A stretch of DNA of 38,241 nucleotides from assembly GCA_017544665.1 (NCBI GenBank), contig JAFYDS010000080.1:1-38241 (forward strand), read 5' to 3'. How positions within the stretch are numbered: the stretch's first letter is position 1; every line of letters starts with the position of its first letter. The notes beneath the pieces are model-generated. The model was not told the DNA's origin, searched no databases, and was given only the letters and a program-made list of their open reading frames with translations. This document shows positions 8,282 to 15,071 of this stretch, in pieces. Made by a program: the position numbers and the translations under genes. This DNA is from Clostridia bacterium. GTDB lineage: Bacteria; Bacillota; Clostridia; Oscillospirales; Acutalibacteraceae.

Positions 8282-9619
8282 ATGGAAAACAGGAACGGAC
8301 AAACCGGAAGAAAAGCCCTTTTCTTTCTGTCGGGGGTCTGCGCGCTGCTGCTGACCCTCTCTCTGGTCAACGGGGCGAAGGCGCGGGCGTACCGCGCGGC
8401 GCTGGTCGAAACGGAAAACGCCGCCCTCTCGCAGCTTTGCGCCCAGCTGGACACGATCGAAACCGCGCTGCAAAAGGGCAGCTACGCGACGAGCGCGCCG
8501 ATGCGCCGGTCGCTGCACGACACGCTCCAAAGCGCGGCGGCGGGGGCGAAGCTGTCTCTCTCTCTTTTGACAACGGACGACGCCGAAGCTGCGCCGCTCT
8601 ACCGCTTTCTCTCGCAGGTCGGGGACTTCACGGGGGCGCTCAGCCGCCAGTCGCAAACCGGCGAGCCGCTCACCGAACAGCAAAAGCAGTCCCTGCGCGG
8701 CCTGCTAACGTACGCGGCGGCGCTCAGCTCCTCGCTCGCCGAGATTCGCCGCGGCCTGGACGACGACACCGTCCGCTTCGACCGTCTGCTGACAGCTTTG
8801 CCGCAGCCGGACGGCCCGCAGGGCTTCGACAGCGCGCTGCGCGACGCGGCGGACAGTCTGACAAGCTATCCGGCGCTGACCTACGCGGGCAAATACGCCG
8901 ACGCGCGGCAGCAAAGCGCCGCGAAAGCGCTCGAAGAGACGGACGAGATCTCGATTCAGGCGGCGAAAAGCCGCGCCGCGAAGTATCTCTCCTGCGAAGA
9001 AAAGGAGCTTGTCCGCGAAAGCGACGAGGATTCGGCGTTGGGGCTCTACTGCTTTTCGCGCGGGGGCAAAACGGTCGGCCTGACCAAGCGCGGCGGGCTT
9101 TTGTGCTATCTCACGAACCCGAACTACGCCGGCAAGAGCGAGATCAGTCCCGACGCCGCGATCAAGGCGGCGCAGCACTTTCTTGTTGACACGGGCTATC
9201 AGCACATGAAAGACGCCGGCTACAGCACCTACGACGGTGTTTGCACGATCCGCTTTGTCCCGCGGGAAAAGGGCGTGACCTATTACGCCGACGAGATCAA
9301 AGTCAGCGTCGCGCTCGACACGGCGTCGGTGGTCGCGGCCGACGCGCGCGGCTATCTGACGCACCACACGGCGCGTCCCCTCCCCGAAAAGAAGGTCACG
9401 CTCGAGACCGCCGTCGGCAACCTCGCGGACGAACTCGACCTCCTCGATTACAAGACCGCCGTCATTTTGCTCGACGACGGGACGGAGGCGCTTTGTCACG
9501 AGCTGCACTGCCGCGACAAACAAGGGCAGGAGGTCCTCGTTTACGCCGACACGCAGGAGGAAAAGGAGGCGGATCTCCGGCTTTTGTTCACCGCGGACGA
9601 CGGCACGCTTGCAAAATAA
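8282..9619 (+). CDS. ypeB: YpeB-like spore germination protein (PepSY repeats)
   Basis: In Bacillus, YpeB is a spore-envelope protein required for stability and control of the cortex-lytic enzyme SleB. This 445-residue protein has one N-terminal membrane segment (about 11-31), a helical domain containing LYRFLSQVGDFTGAL, and C-terminal PepSY-type repeats, including SPDAAIKAAQHFL. The length is close to Bacillus YpeB (about 450). GGAGG lies 8 nt before the ATG. No sleB lies next to it, unlike the usual pair. It is transcribed away from the desulfurase operon. I found no convincing sporulation sigma-factor promoter in the 185-nt gap. The family call is from sequence motifs only. Confidence 0.85.
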   Translation: MENRNGQTGRKALFFLSGVCALLLTLSLVNGAKARAYRAALVETENAALSQLCAQLDTIETALQKGSYATSAPMRRSLHDTLQSAAAGAKLSLSLLTTDDAEAAPLYRFLSQVGDFTGALSRQSQTGEPLTEQQKQSLRGLLTYAAALSSSLAEIRRGLDDDTVRFDRLLTALPQPDGPQGFDSALRDAADSLTSYPALTYAGKYADARQQSAAKALEETDEISIQAAKSRAAKYLSCEEKELVRESDEDSALGLYCFSRGGKTVGLTKRGGLLCYLTNPNYAGKSEISPDAAIKAAQHFLVDTGYQHMKDAGYSTYDGVCTIRFVPREKGVTYYADEIKVSVALDTASVVAADARGYLTHHTARPLPEKKVTLETAVGNLADELDLLDYKTAVILLDDGTEALCHELHCRDKQGQEVLVYADTQEEKEADLRLLFTADDGTLAK

Positions 9620-9637
9620 AGAAAAATGTGGTATCAT
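9609..9637 (+). promoter_or_regulatory. Extended -10 promoter of the SDR reductase gene
   Basis: TTGCAA (9609-9614), a 17-nt spacer ending in TGG, and TATCAT (9632-9637) form an extended -10 sigma-A promoter. The -35 box overlaps the last codons and stop of ypeB. The start would be near 9644, about 23 nt before the ATG. This makes the reductase independently transcribed. Confidence 0.65.
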
Positions 9638-9666
9638 CGCAACAGAACGACTTGGGAAGTGATACC

Positions 9667-10386
9667 ATGGCAACCGTCCTCATCACAGGCGCGTCCGGCG
9701 GGATCGGACAGGCGCTCTGCAACGCCTTTTTACAGCAGGGAGACGACGTCCTCGCCGTCTGCGGCAGGCACGCCGACGCTTTGCGGGATCTGCACGCGCA
9801 ATATCCCGACAAGTTGCGCACGTTTTCGTGTGACCTTTGCGACAGCGAGGCGGTACAGTCTCTCGGGGAGGTGCTCGCCGCCTTCAAGCCGCAGGTGCTG
9901 ATTTTGAACGCGGGCGCCGCGGCGGCCGGGCTGTTTCAGGAGATCGACCTGCTCGAAAGCGCGCGGCTGTTTCAGATCAACGTCCAGAGCCAGATGCAGC
10001 TTTGCCGCGCCCTGCTGCCGGGCATGATCGCTGCCAAGAACGGCAAAATCGTCACGGTCAGCTCCATGTGGGGGTGCGTCGGCGCGTCGTGCGAAGTGGA
10101 CTACAGCGCGACGAAGGCCGCGATTCTCGGTTTCACGAAAGCCCTCGCGAAGGAGGTCGGCCCCTCCGGGATCACGGTCAACTGCATCGCGCCGGGCTTC
10201 ATCGACACCAAAATGAACGCCCGCCTTTCCGCGGAGGACAGGCAGGCAATCATCGACGAGACGCCCCTCGGCCGCGCCGGGACGCCGGAAGACGTGGCGG
10301 CCCTTGCGCGTTTCCTCACCAGTGACGACGCGGCGTTCATCACCGGTCAGGTGATCGGTGTGGATGGGGGCATGGCGATCTGCTGA
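9667..10386 (+). CDS. Short-chain dehydrogenase/reductase, FabG-like
   Basis: This is a 239-residue NAD(P)-dependent SDR. The Rossmann motif ITGASGGIGQA is near residue 6-16, ILNAGA is the structural NAG motif, and the catalytic Ser (VTVSSMWG) and YSATK (Tyr, Lys) are all present. The end ITGQVIGVDGGMAI is typical of 3-oxoacyl-ACP reductases. It stands alone with its own promoter and terminator and is not in a fatty-acid cluster, so the substrate is open. It resembles the YmfI/FabG paralogues that lie outside fab operons. GGGAAGTG precedes the ATG at a suitable distance. The longer open frame upstream is a shadow of ypeB. Confidence 0.9.
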   Translation: MATVLITGASGGIGQALCNAFLQQGDDVLAVCGRHADALRDLHAQYPDKLRTFSCDLCDSEAVQSLGEVLAAFKPQVLILNAGAAAAGLFQEIDLLESARLFQINVQSQMQLCRALLPGMIAAKNGKIVTVSSMWGCVGASCEVDYSATKAAILGFTKALAKEVGPSGITVNCIAPGFIDTKMNARLSAEDRQAIIDETPLGRAGTPEDVAALARFLTSDDAAFITGQVIGVDGGMAIC

Positions 10387-10391
10387 TCGCC

Positions 10392-10425
10392 ATGCAGCTG
10401 TTAGCAGTTAGCCGTTAGCGGTTAG
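10392..10425. repeat. Short-word repeat (GTTAGC type)
   Basis: The word GTTAGC/GTTAGCAG recurs four times in 34 bp directly before the terminator hairpin. The reverse complement of the same word array lies at 19609-19641, also next to a terminator. Confidence 0.7.
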
Positions 10426-10452
10426 AAAAAAGCGCCCAGCAGGGCGCTTTTT
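10426..10452 (+). terminator. Rho-independent terminator of the SDR gene
   Basis: GCGCCC and GGGCGC pair around an AGCA loop, flanked by an A-run and followed by TTTTT. The A-run makes it potentially bidirectional. Confidence 0.9.
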
Positions 10453-10472
10453 GAGTGTGCAGTGTGCAGTAG

Positions 10473-10491
10473 GGGCGGCCATTGGCCGCCC
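10473..10491. repeat. GGGCGGCCA palindromic intergenic repeat
   Basis: A nearly perfect palindrome with 9-bp arms and a 1-nt centre follows the word GTGCAGTGTGCAGT. Related elements with the same GTAGGGGCG-type edge occur at 10908, 19207, 19270-19300 and near 19485. Confidence 0.7.
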
Positions 10492-10529
10492 GCTTCTTTT
10501 GCCGTTGCCGAGCTATTGCGGCGAGGTTC

Positions 10530-10594
10530 AAACCTCACCCGTCATCGTGCTGCGCACGATGCCACCCTCCCCGTAAACGGGGAGGGCAAGGTTT
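10530..10594. repeat. Three-stem palindromic repeat element
   Basis: An outer stem AAACCT/AGGTTT closes two internal hairpins: CATCGTG/CACGATG (10543-10561) and CCCTCCCCGT/ACGGGGAGGG (10565-10586). An alternative hairpin GAGGTT/AACCTC overlaps its left edge. It is a compact, non-coding, foldable unit of the REP or miniature-element kind. Only one copy is in the window. Confidence 0.65.
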
Positions 10595-10693
10595 AAAACT
10601 TAAAATTGGTACTTAGTGTAACGGTAAACTAAAATTGGACAGGCAGGGAGTACTTTTTGGACACTATCCTTATGGTATGGCACAGCCCCCTTG

Positions 10694-10715
10694 CCTTCCC
10701 CGCCGGCGGGGAAGG
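10694..10715. repeat. 22-bp perfect palindrome
   Basis: CCTTCCCCGCC is followed directly by its reverse complement. Half of this word (GCCTTGCCTTCCCCGCC) reappears near 19342-19358 beside another repeat cluster, so it belongs to a dispersed family. Confidence 0.65.
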
Positions 10716-10839
10716 TGTCACGCGCCAACACGGTTCGCGGCATGGCGACAATATAAAAAGCGCGTGACGGAAGAGGTGGTCCCGCCGCAGTCTTTCTTCG
10801 CGGTCGTTCTTTCCCCTCTGCCGCTCTCCCGCCCGCGTC

Positions 10840-10870
10840 ATTCCGAATTCCGATTTCCGAATTCCGAATT
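10840..10870. repeat. ATTCCGA short-word repeat
   Basis: ATTCCGA-type words recur four times in 31 bp, ending at the lysC terminator. The arrangement parallels the GTTAGC words beside other terminators in this window. Confidence 0.6.
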
Positions 10871-10896
10871 AAAAAAGCCGCCCGCAGGCGGCTTTT
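10871..10896 (-). terminator. Terminator of hom-lysC
   Basis: On the minus strand GCCGCC and GGCGGC pair around a 4-nt loop, with a six-T run after the stem. It lies 44 nt past the lysC stop. The opposite strand has TTTT, so it may also work rightwards. Confidence 0.85.
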
Positions 10897-10907
10897 CTGC
10901 TGTTGAC

Positions 10908-10938
10908 TTGGGCGACCACGCAGGGTCGCCCCTACGCG
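10908..10938. repeat. 31-bp dispersed hairpin repeat, copy 1
   Basis: It contains GGGCGACC and GGTCGCCC arms around a 6-nt loop (10910-10931). The complete 31 bp recur exactly, in inverted orientation, at 19207-19237. It lies between the lysC stop and its terminator, so it would be in the mRNA 3' end. Confidence 0.8.
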
Positions 10939-10939
10939 A

Positions 10940-12142
10940 TTACCCGAAAAACGCTTTGTGCACGGCGGCGACGGCTTTGTCCGCCATCTCCTTTTCGATC
11001 AGCACCGAGATCGTGATCTCGCTCGTGGAGATCATGCTGATGTTGATGCCCGCCTCATACAGCGCGCCGAACATCTTGCTGGCCGTGCCCGCGTGGGACT
11101 GCATGCCCGCGCCGACGACGGAGACCTTCGCGATGGACGTGTCGCACGACACCGTGGCGCCCTCGAGACCGAAGATGTTTTCCAGCAGCTCGACCGCCTG
11201 CTCGGCGTTGCCCTTCGCACAGGTGAAGGAGATGTCCTTCGTGCCGTCGCGGCCGACGGACTGCAGGATGACGTCGATGTTGATGCCCTTCGCCGCGAGC
11301 GACGAGAACAGCTTGAACGCGTTGCCCGGGACGTCCTGCATGCCGACGACGGAGATCCGCGCGACGTCCATATCCTTGGTGACGCCTCTGATTAACATTT
11401 TTTCCATTTTAGCAACCTCCCTGACGATCGTGCCCGGCTCCTTGACCATGCTCGAGAGCACTTCGATTTCGACATTGTATTTTTTGGCAAGCTCCACCGA
11501 CCGGTTGTTGAGCACCTGCGCGCCGAGCGTCGCGAGCTCGAGCATTTCGTCGTAGGTGATGTCGGTCAGCTTTTTGGCGTTCGGGACCTTCCGCGGGTCG
11601 GCGGTGAAGACGCCCGTCACGTCGGTGTAGATCTGGCAAAGGTCTGCGTGCAGCGCCGCCGCGAGGGCCACCGCGCTGGTGTCGCTGCCTCCGCGTCCGA
11701 GCGTCGTGAGATCGTCGCCCTTGTGGATGCCCTGGAAGCCCGCGACGATCACGATCTTGTGCTTGTCGATCTCCTTGAGCAGCCGGTCGGCCTTGATCTC
11801 TTCGATGCGCGCCGAACCGTGCGCCGTGTTGGTGTGGAACCCCGCCTGCCAGCCCAGCAGAGACACCACGGGACAGCCGATCTTTTCGATCGCCATCGCC
11901 AGAAGCGCGATCGAGATCTGTTCGCCGGCGGTCAATAGCATATCCATTTCGCGCTTGGAGCCCCGCGGGTTGATCTCCATCGCTTTTTCGATCAGATCGT
12001 CGGTCGTGTCTCCCTGTGCGGAGACGACCACGACCACGTCGTTGCCCTCTTTATACGTGTCGGTGATGGTACGCGCGACGTTCATCACGCGCTCGGCGTT
12101 CGCCACGGACGAGCCGCCGAATTTCTGAATGATAAGTGCCAT
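10940..12142 (-). CDS. lysC: Aspartate kinase
   Basis: This enzyme catalyses the first step of the aspartate pathway, phosphorylating L-aspartate on the way to lysine, threonine and methionine. The 400-residue protein has the kinase motif IIQKFGGSSV at the start, GRGGSDTSAVALAAAL, and the VTGVFTADPR segment. Two C-terminal ACT domains (about 260-400) indicate feedback control by an amino acid. The ATG at 12142 is preceded by GGGGG with a 5-nt gap, and the frame upstream belongs to hom in another phase. It follows hom by 34 nt and shares its transcript. No lysine riboswitch is seen before the operon. Confidence 0.96.
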   Translation of the reverse strand: MALIIQKFGGSSVANAERVMNVARTITDTYKEGNDVVVVVSAQGDTTDDLIEKAMEINPRGSKREMDMLLTAGEQISIALLAMAIEKIGCPVVSLLGWQAGFHTNTAHGSARIEEIKADRLLKEIDKHKIVIVAGFQGIHKGDDLTTLGRGGSDTSAVALAAALHADLCQIYTDVTGVFTADPRKVPNAKKLTDITYDEMLELATLGAQVLNNRSVELAKKYNVEIEVLSSMVKEPGTIVREVAKMEKMLIRGVTKDMDVARISVVGMQDVPGNAFKLFSSLAAKGINIDVILQSVGRDGTKDISFTCAKGNAEQAVELLENIFGLEGATVSCDTSIAKVSVVGAGMQSHAGTASKMFGALYEAGINISMISTSEITISVLIEKEMADKAVAAVHKAFFG

Positions 12143-12176
12143 AGTATGCCCCCAGTTGGATGGTAAATATTCGTTG

Positions 12177-13388
12177 TCAGAACAGCCGGATGACGGACGC
12201 CGCGTCGAACGGCGCGAGCGCGTCGCGCAGGTCTTTTTCTTTCGCTTCCGGCGTGATAAAGACGAGGTCGCCGTCAGCGCTGTCTGCGACCTCGCAGCCG
12301 GACAGAGCGGAAAGGAGCTTCGCCGTGTCGGCGGCTTTGCCGCTTGTCTTCGCGCGGACAAACAGTCGCACGGGCGCTTCCATCGGGTCGGCGAGAACGC
12401 CGTCTTTCGCTTCGCCCCAGCCGTAGATCCTGCGTTTGTCGCTGTGCTGCGCGCAGTCGATCGCGTCCGCGACGACCGCCGAAGCGGTGGCCAGTTTGCC
12501 GGCGCCCTGTCCGTACAGCAGCACGTCGCCGACCATGTCGCCGCGCACGAAGCAGGCGTTGAACACGTCGTTTACACCCGCGAGCATGTGCGTTTTCGGG
12601 ACGAGGGCGGGCGAAACGGTGACGCACCACCGGCCGTTTTCGAGCGTCTTGGCGCGGGCGATCAGCTTGATCACGCAGCCGAACGCTTCGGCGTACGCGA
12701 CGTCGTCCTTCGTCAGCTTGGTGATGCCCTCTGTCAGGATGCCGTCCGGATAGATATGGCTCCCGGTCGCAAGCGACGCGAGGATGCAGATCTTGCGGCA
12801 GGCGTCGATCCCTTCGACGTCGGCGGTGGGATCCTTTTCGGCGTAGCCCTTTTCCTGCGCGAGCCGCAGCGCCGTTTGGAAGTCCATGTTGTCCGTTATC
12901 ATTTTACTCAAAATGAAGTTCGTGGTTCCGTTGAGGATGCCCGCGATCTCCCGGATCCGGTTCGCCGCAAGGCAGATCGTCAGCGGGCGGATGATCGGGA
13001 TTCCTCCCCCGACCGCCGCTTCAAAGAGAAAGTTGACGTTATTGGCGCGGGCGAGCGCCAGGAGAACGTCGCCTTTTTTCGCGACGAGCTCCTTGTTCGA
13101 CGTGACGACGTGCTTGCCTTTTTGAAGGCAGGCGGAAACGAACGTGAACGCCGGTTCCACGCCGCCCATCGTCTCCACGACGATCTTGGTTTCGTCGTCG
13201 CTGAGGATATCGTTGACGTCCTTCGTCATATACGGCGCGAACGCGCTGCCCGGGAAGTCACGGATATCGAGAATATGGGAGAGGCTGAGATCGACCAGAC
13301 TGTGCGCCCGGATGTGATCCGCGTTTTGCGCGATCACCTCGGCTACGCCGGAACCGACCACGCCGAAGCCCATGATAGCAACCTTCAT
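12177..13388 (-). CDS. hom: Homoserine dehydrogenase
   Basis: Hom reduces aspartate semialdehyde to homoserine, the branch towards threonine and methionine. The protein begins MKVAIMGFGVVGSG (NAD(P)-binding loop), has the family segments SNKELVA, GGGIPIIRPL and GILNGTTNFIL, and ends in an ACT-like regulatory domain (about the last 70 residues). An ATG seven codons upstream (13409) exists, but AAGGAGA stands 8 nt before the ATG at 13388 and nothing precedes the earlier one, so 13388 is chosen (403 residues). It is the first gene of hom-lysC, divergent from the AI-2E-type permease gene. Confidence 0.95.
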   Translation of the reverse strand: MKVAIMGFGVVGSGVAEVIAQNADHIRAHSLVDLSLSHILDIRDFPGSAFAPYMTKDVNDILSDDETKIVVETMGGVEPAFTFVSACLQKGKHVVTSNKELVAKKGDVLLALARANNVNFLFEAAVGGGIPIIRPLTICLAANRIREIAGILNGTTNFILSKMITDNMDFQTALRLAQEKGYAEKDPTADVEGIDACRKICILASLATGSHIYPDGILTEGITKLTKDDVAYAEAFGCVIKLIARAKTLENGRWCVTVSPALVPKTHMLAGVNDVFNACFVRGDMVGDVLLYGQGAGKLATASAVVADAIDCAQHSDKRRIYGWGEAKDGVLADPMEAPVRLFVRAKTSGKAADTAKLLSALSGCEVADSADGDLVFITPEAKEKDLRDALAPFDAASVIRLF

Positions 13389-13423
13389 TTTTTGGGTCTC
13401 CTTCTCCATGCTAAAGTGATATT

Positions 13424-13451
13424 ATCATATCATAATTTGTCGTTTTTGCAA
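13424..13451 (-). promoter_or_regulatory. Promoter of hom-lysC
   Basis: On the minus strand there is TTGCAA (13446-13451), a 16-nt spacer and TATGAT (13424-13429). It is AT-rich around the -10 and would give a short leader of about 30 nt with no room for a riboswitch. Confidence 0.6.
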
Positions 13452-13489
13452 AGCATTTTCTTTCAATTTTCTGAAATTTGTGAAATCCA

Positions 13490-13519
13490 TTGATTTTCGT
13501 TTCCGGTTGCGTGTATAAT
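13490..13519 (+). promoter_or_regulatory. Candidate promoter of the AI-2E-type permease gene
   Basis: TTGATT (13490-13495), an 18-nt spacer and a perfect TATAAT (13514-13519). A second TATAAT at 13523-13528 lacks a well-placed -35. Confidence 0.5.
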
Positions 13520-13552
13520 AAGTATAATATGACAACTTGAAGGGGTGTCGTT

Positions 13553-14893
13553 ATGCAAGAAGTTGAAAAAAGGCGCGCGCTGATCATCAACGTGATCTAT
13601 CTCGTGATGCTGGTCGCGATCGGCTTTCTGATCATCCGCTATGCGCTGGGCGTCTGCTTCCCGTTCCTGTTCGCGTTTCTGGTCGCCGCCGTGCTCCAGC
13701 GGCCGAAGAACTTCCTTGTCCGCAAGACGTTTTTGAAGGACGGGGCGGCGTCGATGATCTGTGTGTTTTTGCTGCTCTTCATCGCGCTCGCGGTCGTCTC
13801 TCTGATCGGCGTGCGGCTGTTTGAGCGGGTGCAGGACTTCGTCAACTATATCGCGCTGCAGCTGCAGAACGCGGAGCAGATCATCGAAAACATCCAGCAC
13901 TGGGTGCTCGGCGTGATCGAAAAGACGCCGGAGTTTTTACGCAACACGCTGCATGAAAGCGCGACCGAGCTGTTCGCCAAGCTGAACGACTACTTCAACA
14001 GCGCCGGCGCGGACACTGCCGCCGCCGCTGCGGACGCCGCCGCGGTCGCGGGCGCCGAAGCCGCGGAGACCACCAAATCCGCGCTCTCCGGTCTGCTCAG
14101 CGGCAACTTCAAGCTCTCGTGGGTGACGACGCCCATCAGCAGCCTGCTGTCCACAGCGAAGCAGATCCCCTCCGTGCTGATCGCCGTCGTGATCACGCTC
14201 GTCGCCTGCTGCTTTATGACGACGGAGTTCCCGCGCGTGATGGCGTTCTTCCGTCTGCAGGTGCCGGAGCGCCGCCGGGAGGACCTCGACCGCGCGAAGG
14301 TGCTCCTCAAATCGTCGCTCGGCAAGATGGGCAAGGCCTACGCCCTCATCATGCTCGTCACATTTATTGAGATGTCGCTCGGTCTGACGGTGCTGCGGCT
14401 GATCGGCGTGTTCCAGTCGAACTATATCATCATGATCGCCGCCGTCACCGCGATCATCGACATCGTCCCCGTCCTCGGCACCGGCACGATACTGCTCCCC
14501 TGGGCGGCCTATTCGCTGATCACCGGCTCGTTCGGGATGGGCATCGGTCTTCTGGTGATCTACGCCGCGATCACGGTGATCCGGCAGGTGATCGAGCCGA
14601 AGCTCGTCGCCGGACAGCTCGGGCTCTCCCCCATCGTCACGATCGCCGCGCTGTATTTCGGCCTCAAGATCTTCGGCGTCCTCGGCATGATCATCACGCC
14701 GATCCTCGTCATCATGCTCAAGCTCCTCAACGACGAGGGCATCATCCACCTGTGGCGCTCCCCCGCCCGCGCGAAAGCCGCGGCGGCGGCAGCGGAAGCG
14801 GAGGCGGAAACCGCCGAAGTGCCGCCGGAAGAAGCGCCTGCGCCGGAGGAAGCGGCAGAAGAAGCCGAAGCGGCAACAGATAAAGAAGAATAA
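13553..14893 (+). CDS. AI-2E family (YtvI/PerM-type) membrane transporter
   Basis: This polytopic inner-membrane protein of 446 residues has two N-terminal helices, a soluble central helical region and a C-terminal bundle containing the conserved stretch TAIIDIVPVLGTGTILLPWA and the QVIEPKLVAGQLGLSP segment, both diagnostic of the family. Substrates in the family vary (autoinducer-2, sodium/proton exchange, unknown), so none is assigned. Two low-complexity parts stand out: an Ala-rich insert near residues 155-175 and a C-terminal Ala/Glu/Pro tail of about 40 residues, presumably cytoplasmic. AAGGGG precedes the ATG. It is a single-gene unit with its own terminator. Confidence 0.9.
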   Translation: MQEVEKRRALIINVIYLVMLVAIGFLIIRYALGVCFPFLFAFLVAAVLQRPKNFLVRKTFLKDGAASMICVFLLLFIALAVVSLIGVRLFERVQDFVNYIALQLQNAEQIIENIQHWVLGVIEKTPEFLRNTLHESATELFAKLNDYFNSAGADTAAAAADAAAVAGAEAAETTKSALSGLLSGNFKLSWVTTPISSLLSTAKQIPSVLIAVVITLVACCFMTTEFPRVMAFFRLQVPERRREDLDRAKVLLKSSLGKMGKAYALIMLVTFIEMSLGLTVLRLIGVFQSNYIIMIAAVTAIIDIVPVLGTGTILLPWAAYSLITGSFGMGIGLLVIYAAITVIRQVIEPKLVAGQLGLSPIVTIAALYFGLKIFGVLGMIITPILVIMLKLLNDEGIIHLWRSPARAKAAAAAAEAEAETAEVPPEEAPAPEEAAEEAEAATDKEE

Positions 14894-14941
14894 AGTTTAC
14901 AGTTTACAGTGATGATTTTTGCTGCGCAAAAAGTGATGAGA

Positions 14942-14976
14942 CGACCGTTTCCGGTGCGGAAACGGCCGTCGTTTTT
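14942..14976 (+). terminator. Terminator of the AI-2E-type permease gene
   Basis: A 12-bp stem starting CGACCGTTTCCG pairs, with a one-base bulge, with CGGAAACGGCCGTCG around GTG. TTTTT follows. It lies just past a GTTTACAGTTTACAGT short-word repeat (from 14895). Confidence 0.88.
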
Positions 14977-14983
14977 CTCACTC

Positions 14984-15071
14984 CATCACTGCCGCGCAGC
15001 GGCATCATCACTGCTGCGAAGCAGCGTCATAACTGTTGCGCAGCCGCATCATAACTGTCACGAAGTGGCTC
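14984..15071. repeat. Four tandem 22-bp hairpin repeats
   Basis: Four head-to-tail units of exactly 22 bp, each beginning CATCACTG or CATAACTG, occupy 14984, 15006, 15028 and 15050. The arms change together between units: GCCGC/GCGGC in unit 1, GCTGC/GCAGC in unit 2 and CAC/GTG in unit 4, around GCA or GAA loops. Unit 3 pairs less well. Units 3 and 4 overlap the last codons and the stop of the ceramidase-like gene on the minus strand. Confidence 0.85.

Larger units (their letters stand above)
10387..10939. other. Repeat-filled intergenic region without genes
   Basis: This 553-bp gap between the SDR gene and lysC holds no credible coding sequence. It contains two terminators pointing towards each other and at least five different short repeat or palindrome elements, listed separately. 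The stretches between them (roughly 10595-10690 and 10716-10839) show nothing I can assign. Confidence 0.8.

Noticed and set aside
13389..13409. Upstream ATG of hom.
   Set aside because: No ribosome binding site precedes it, whereas AAGGAGA is correctly placed for the ATG at 13388.
11000..13550. Lysine or threonine leader/riboswitch in front of hom-lysC.
   Set aside because: The leader is only about 30 nt, too short for a riboswitch, and no leader peptide rich in Thr or Ile is present.
14984..15071. CRISPR array or operator array.
   Set aside because: Units are contiguous 22-bp hairpins without spacers, better read as a tandem palindromic repeat.
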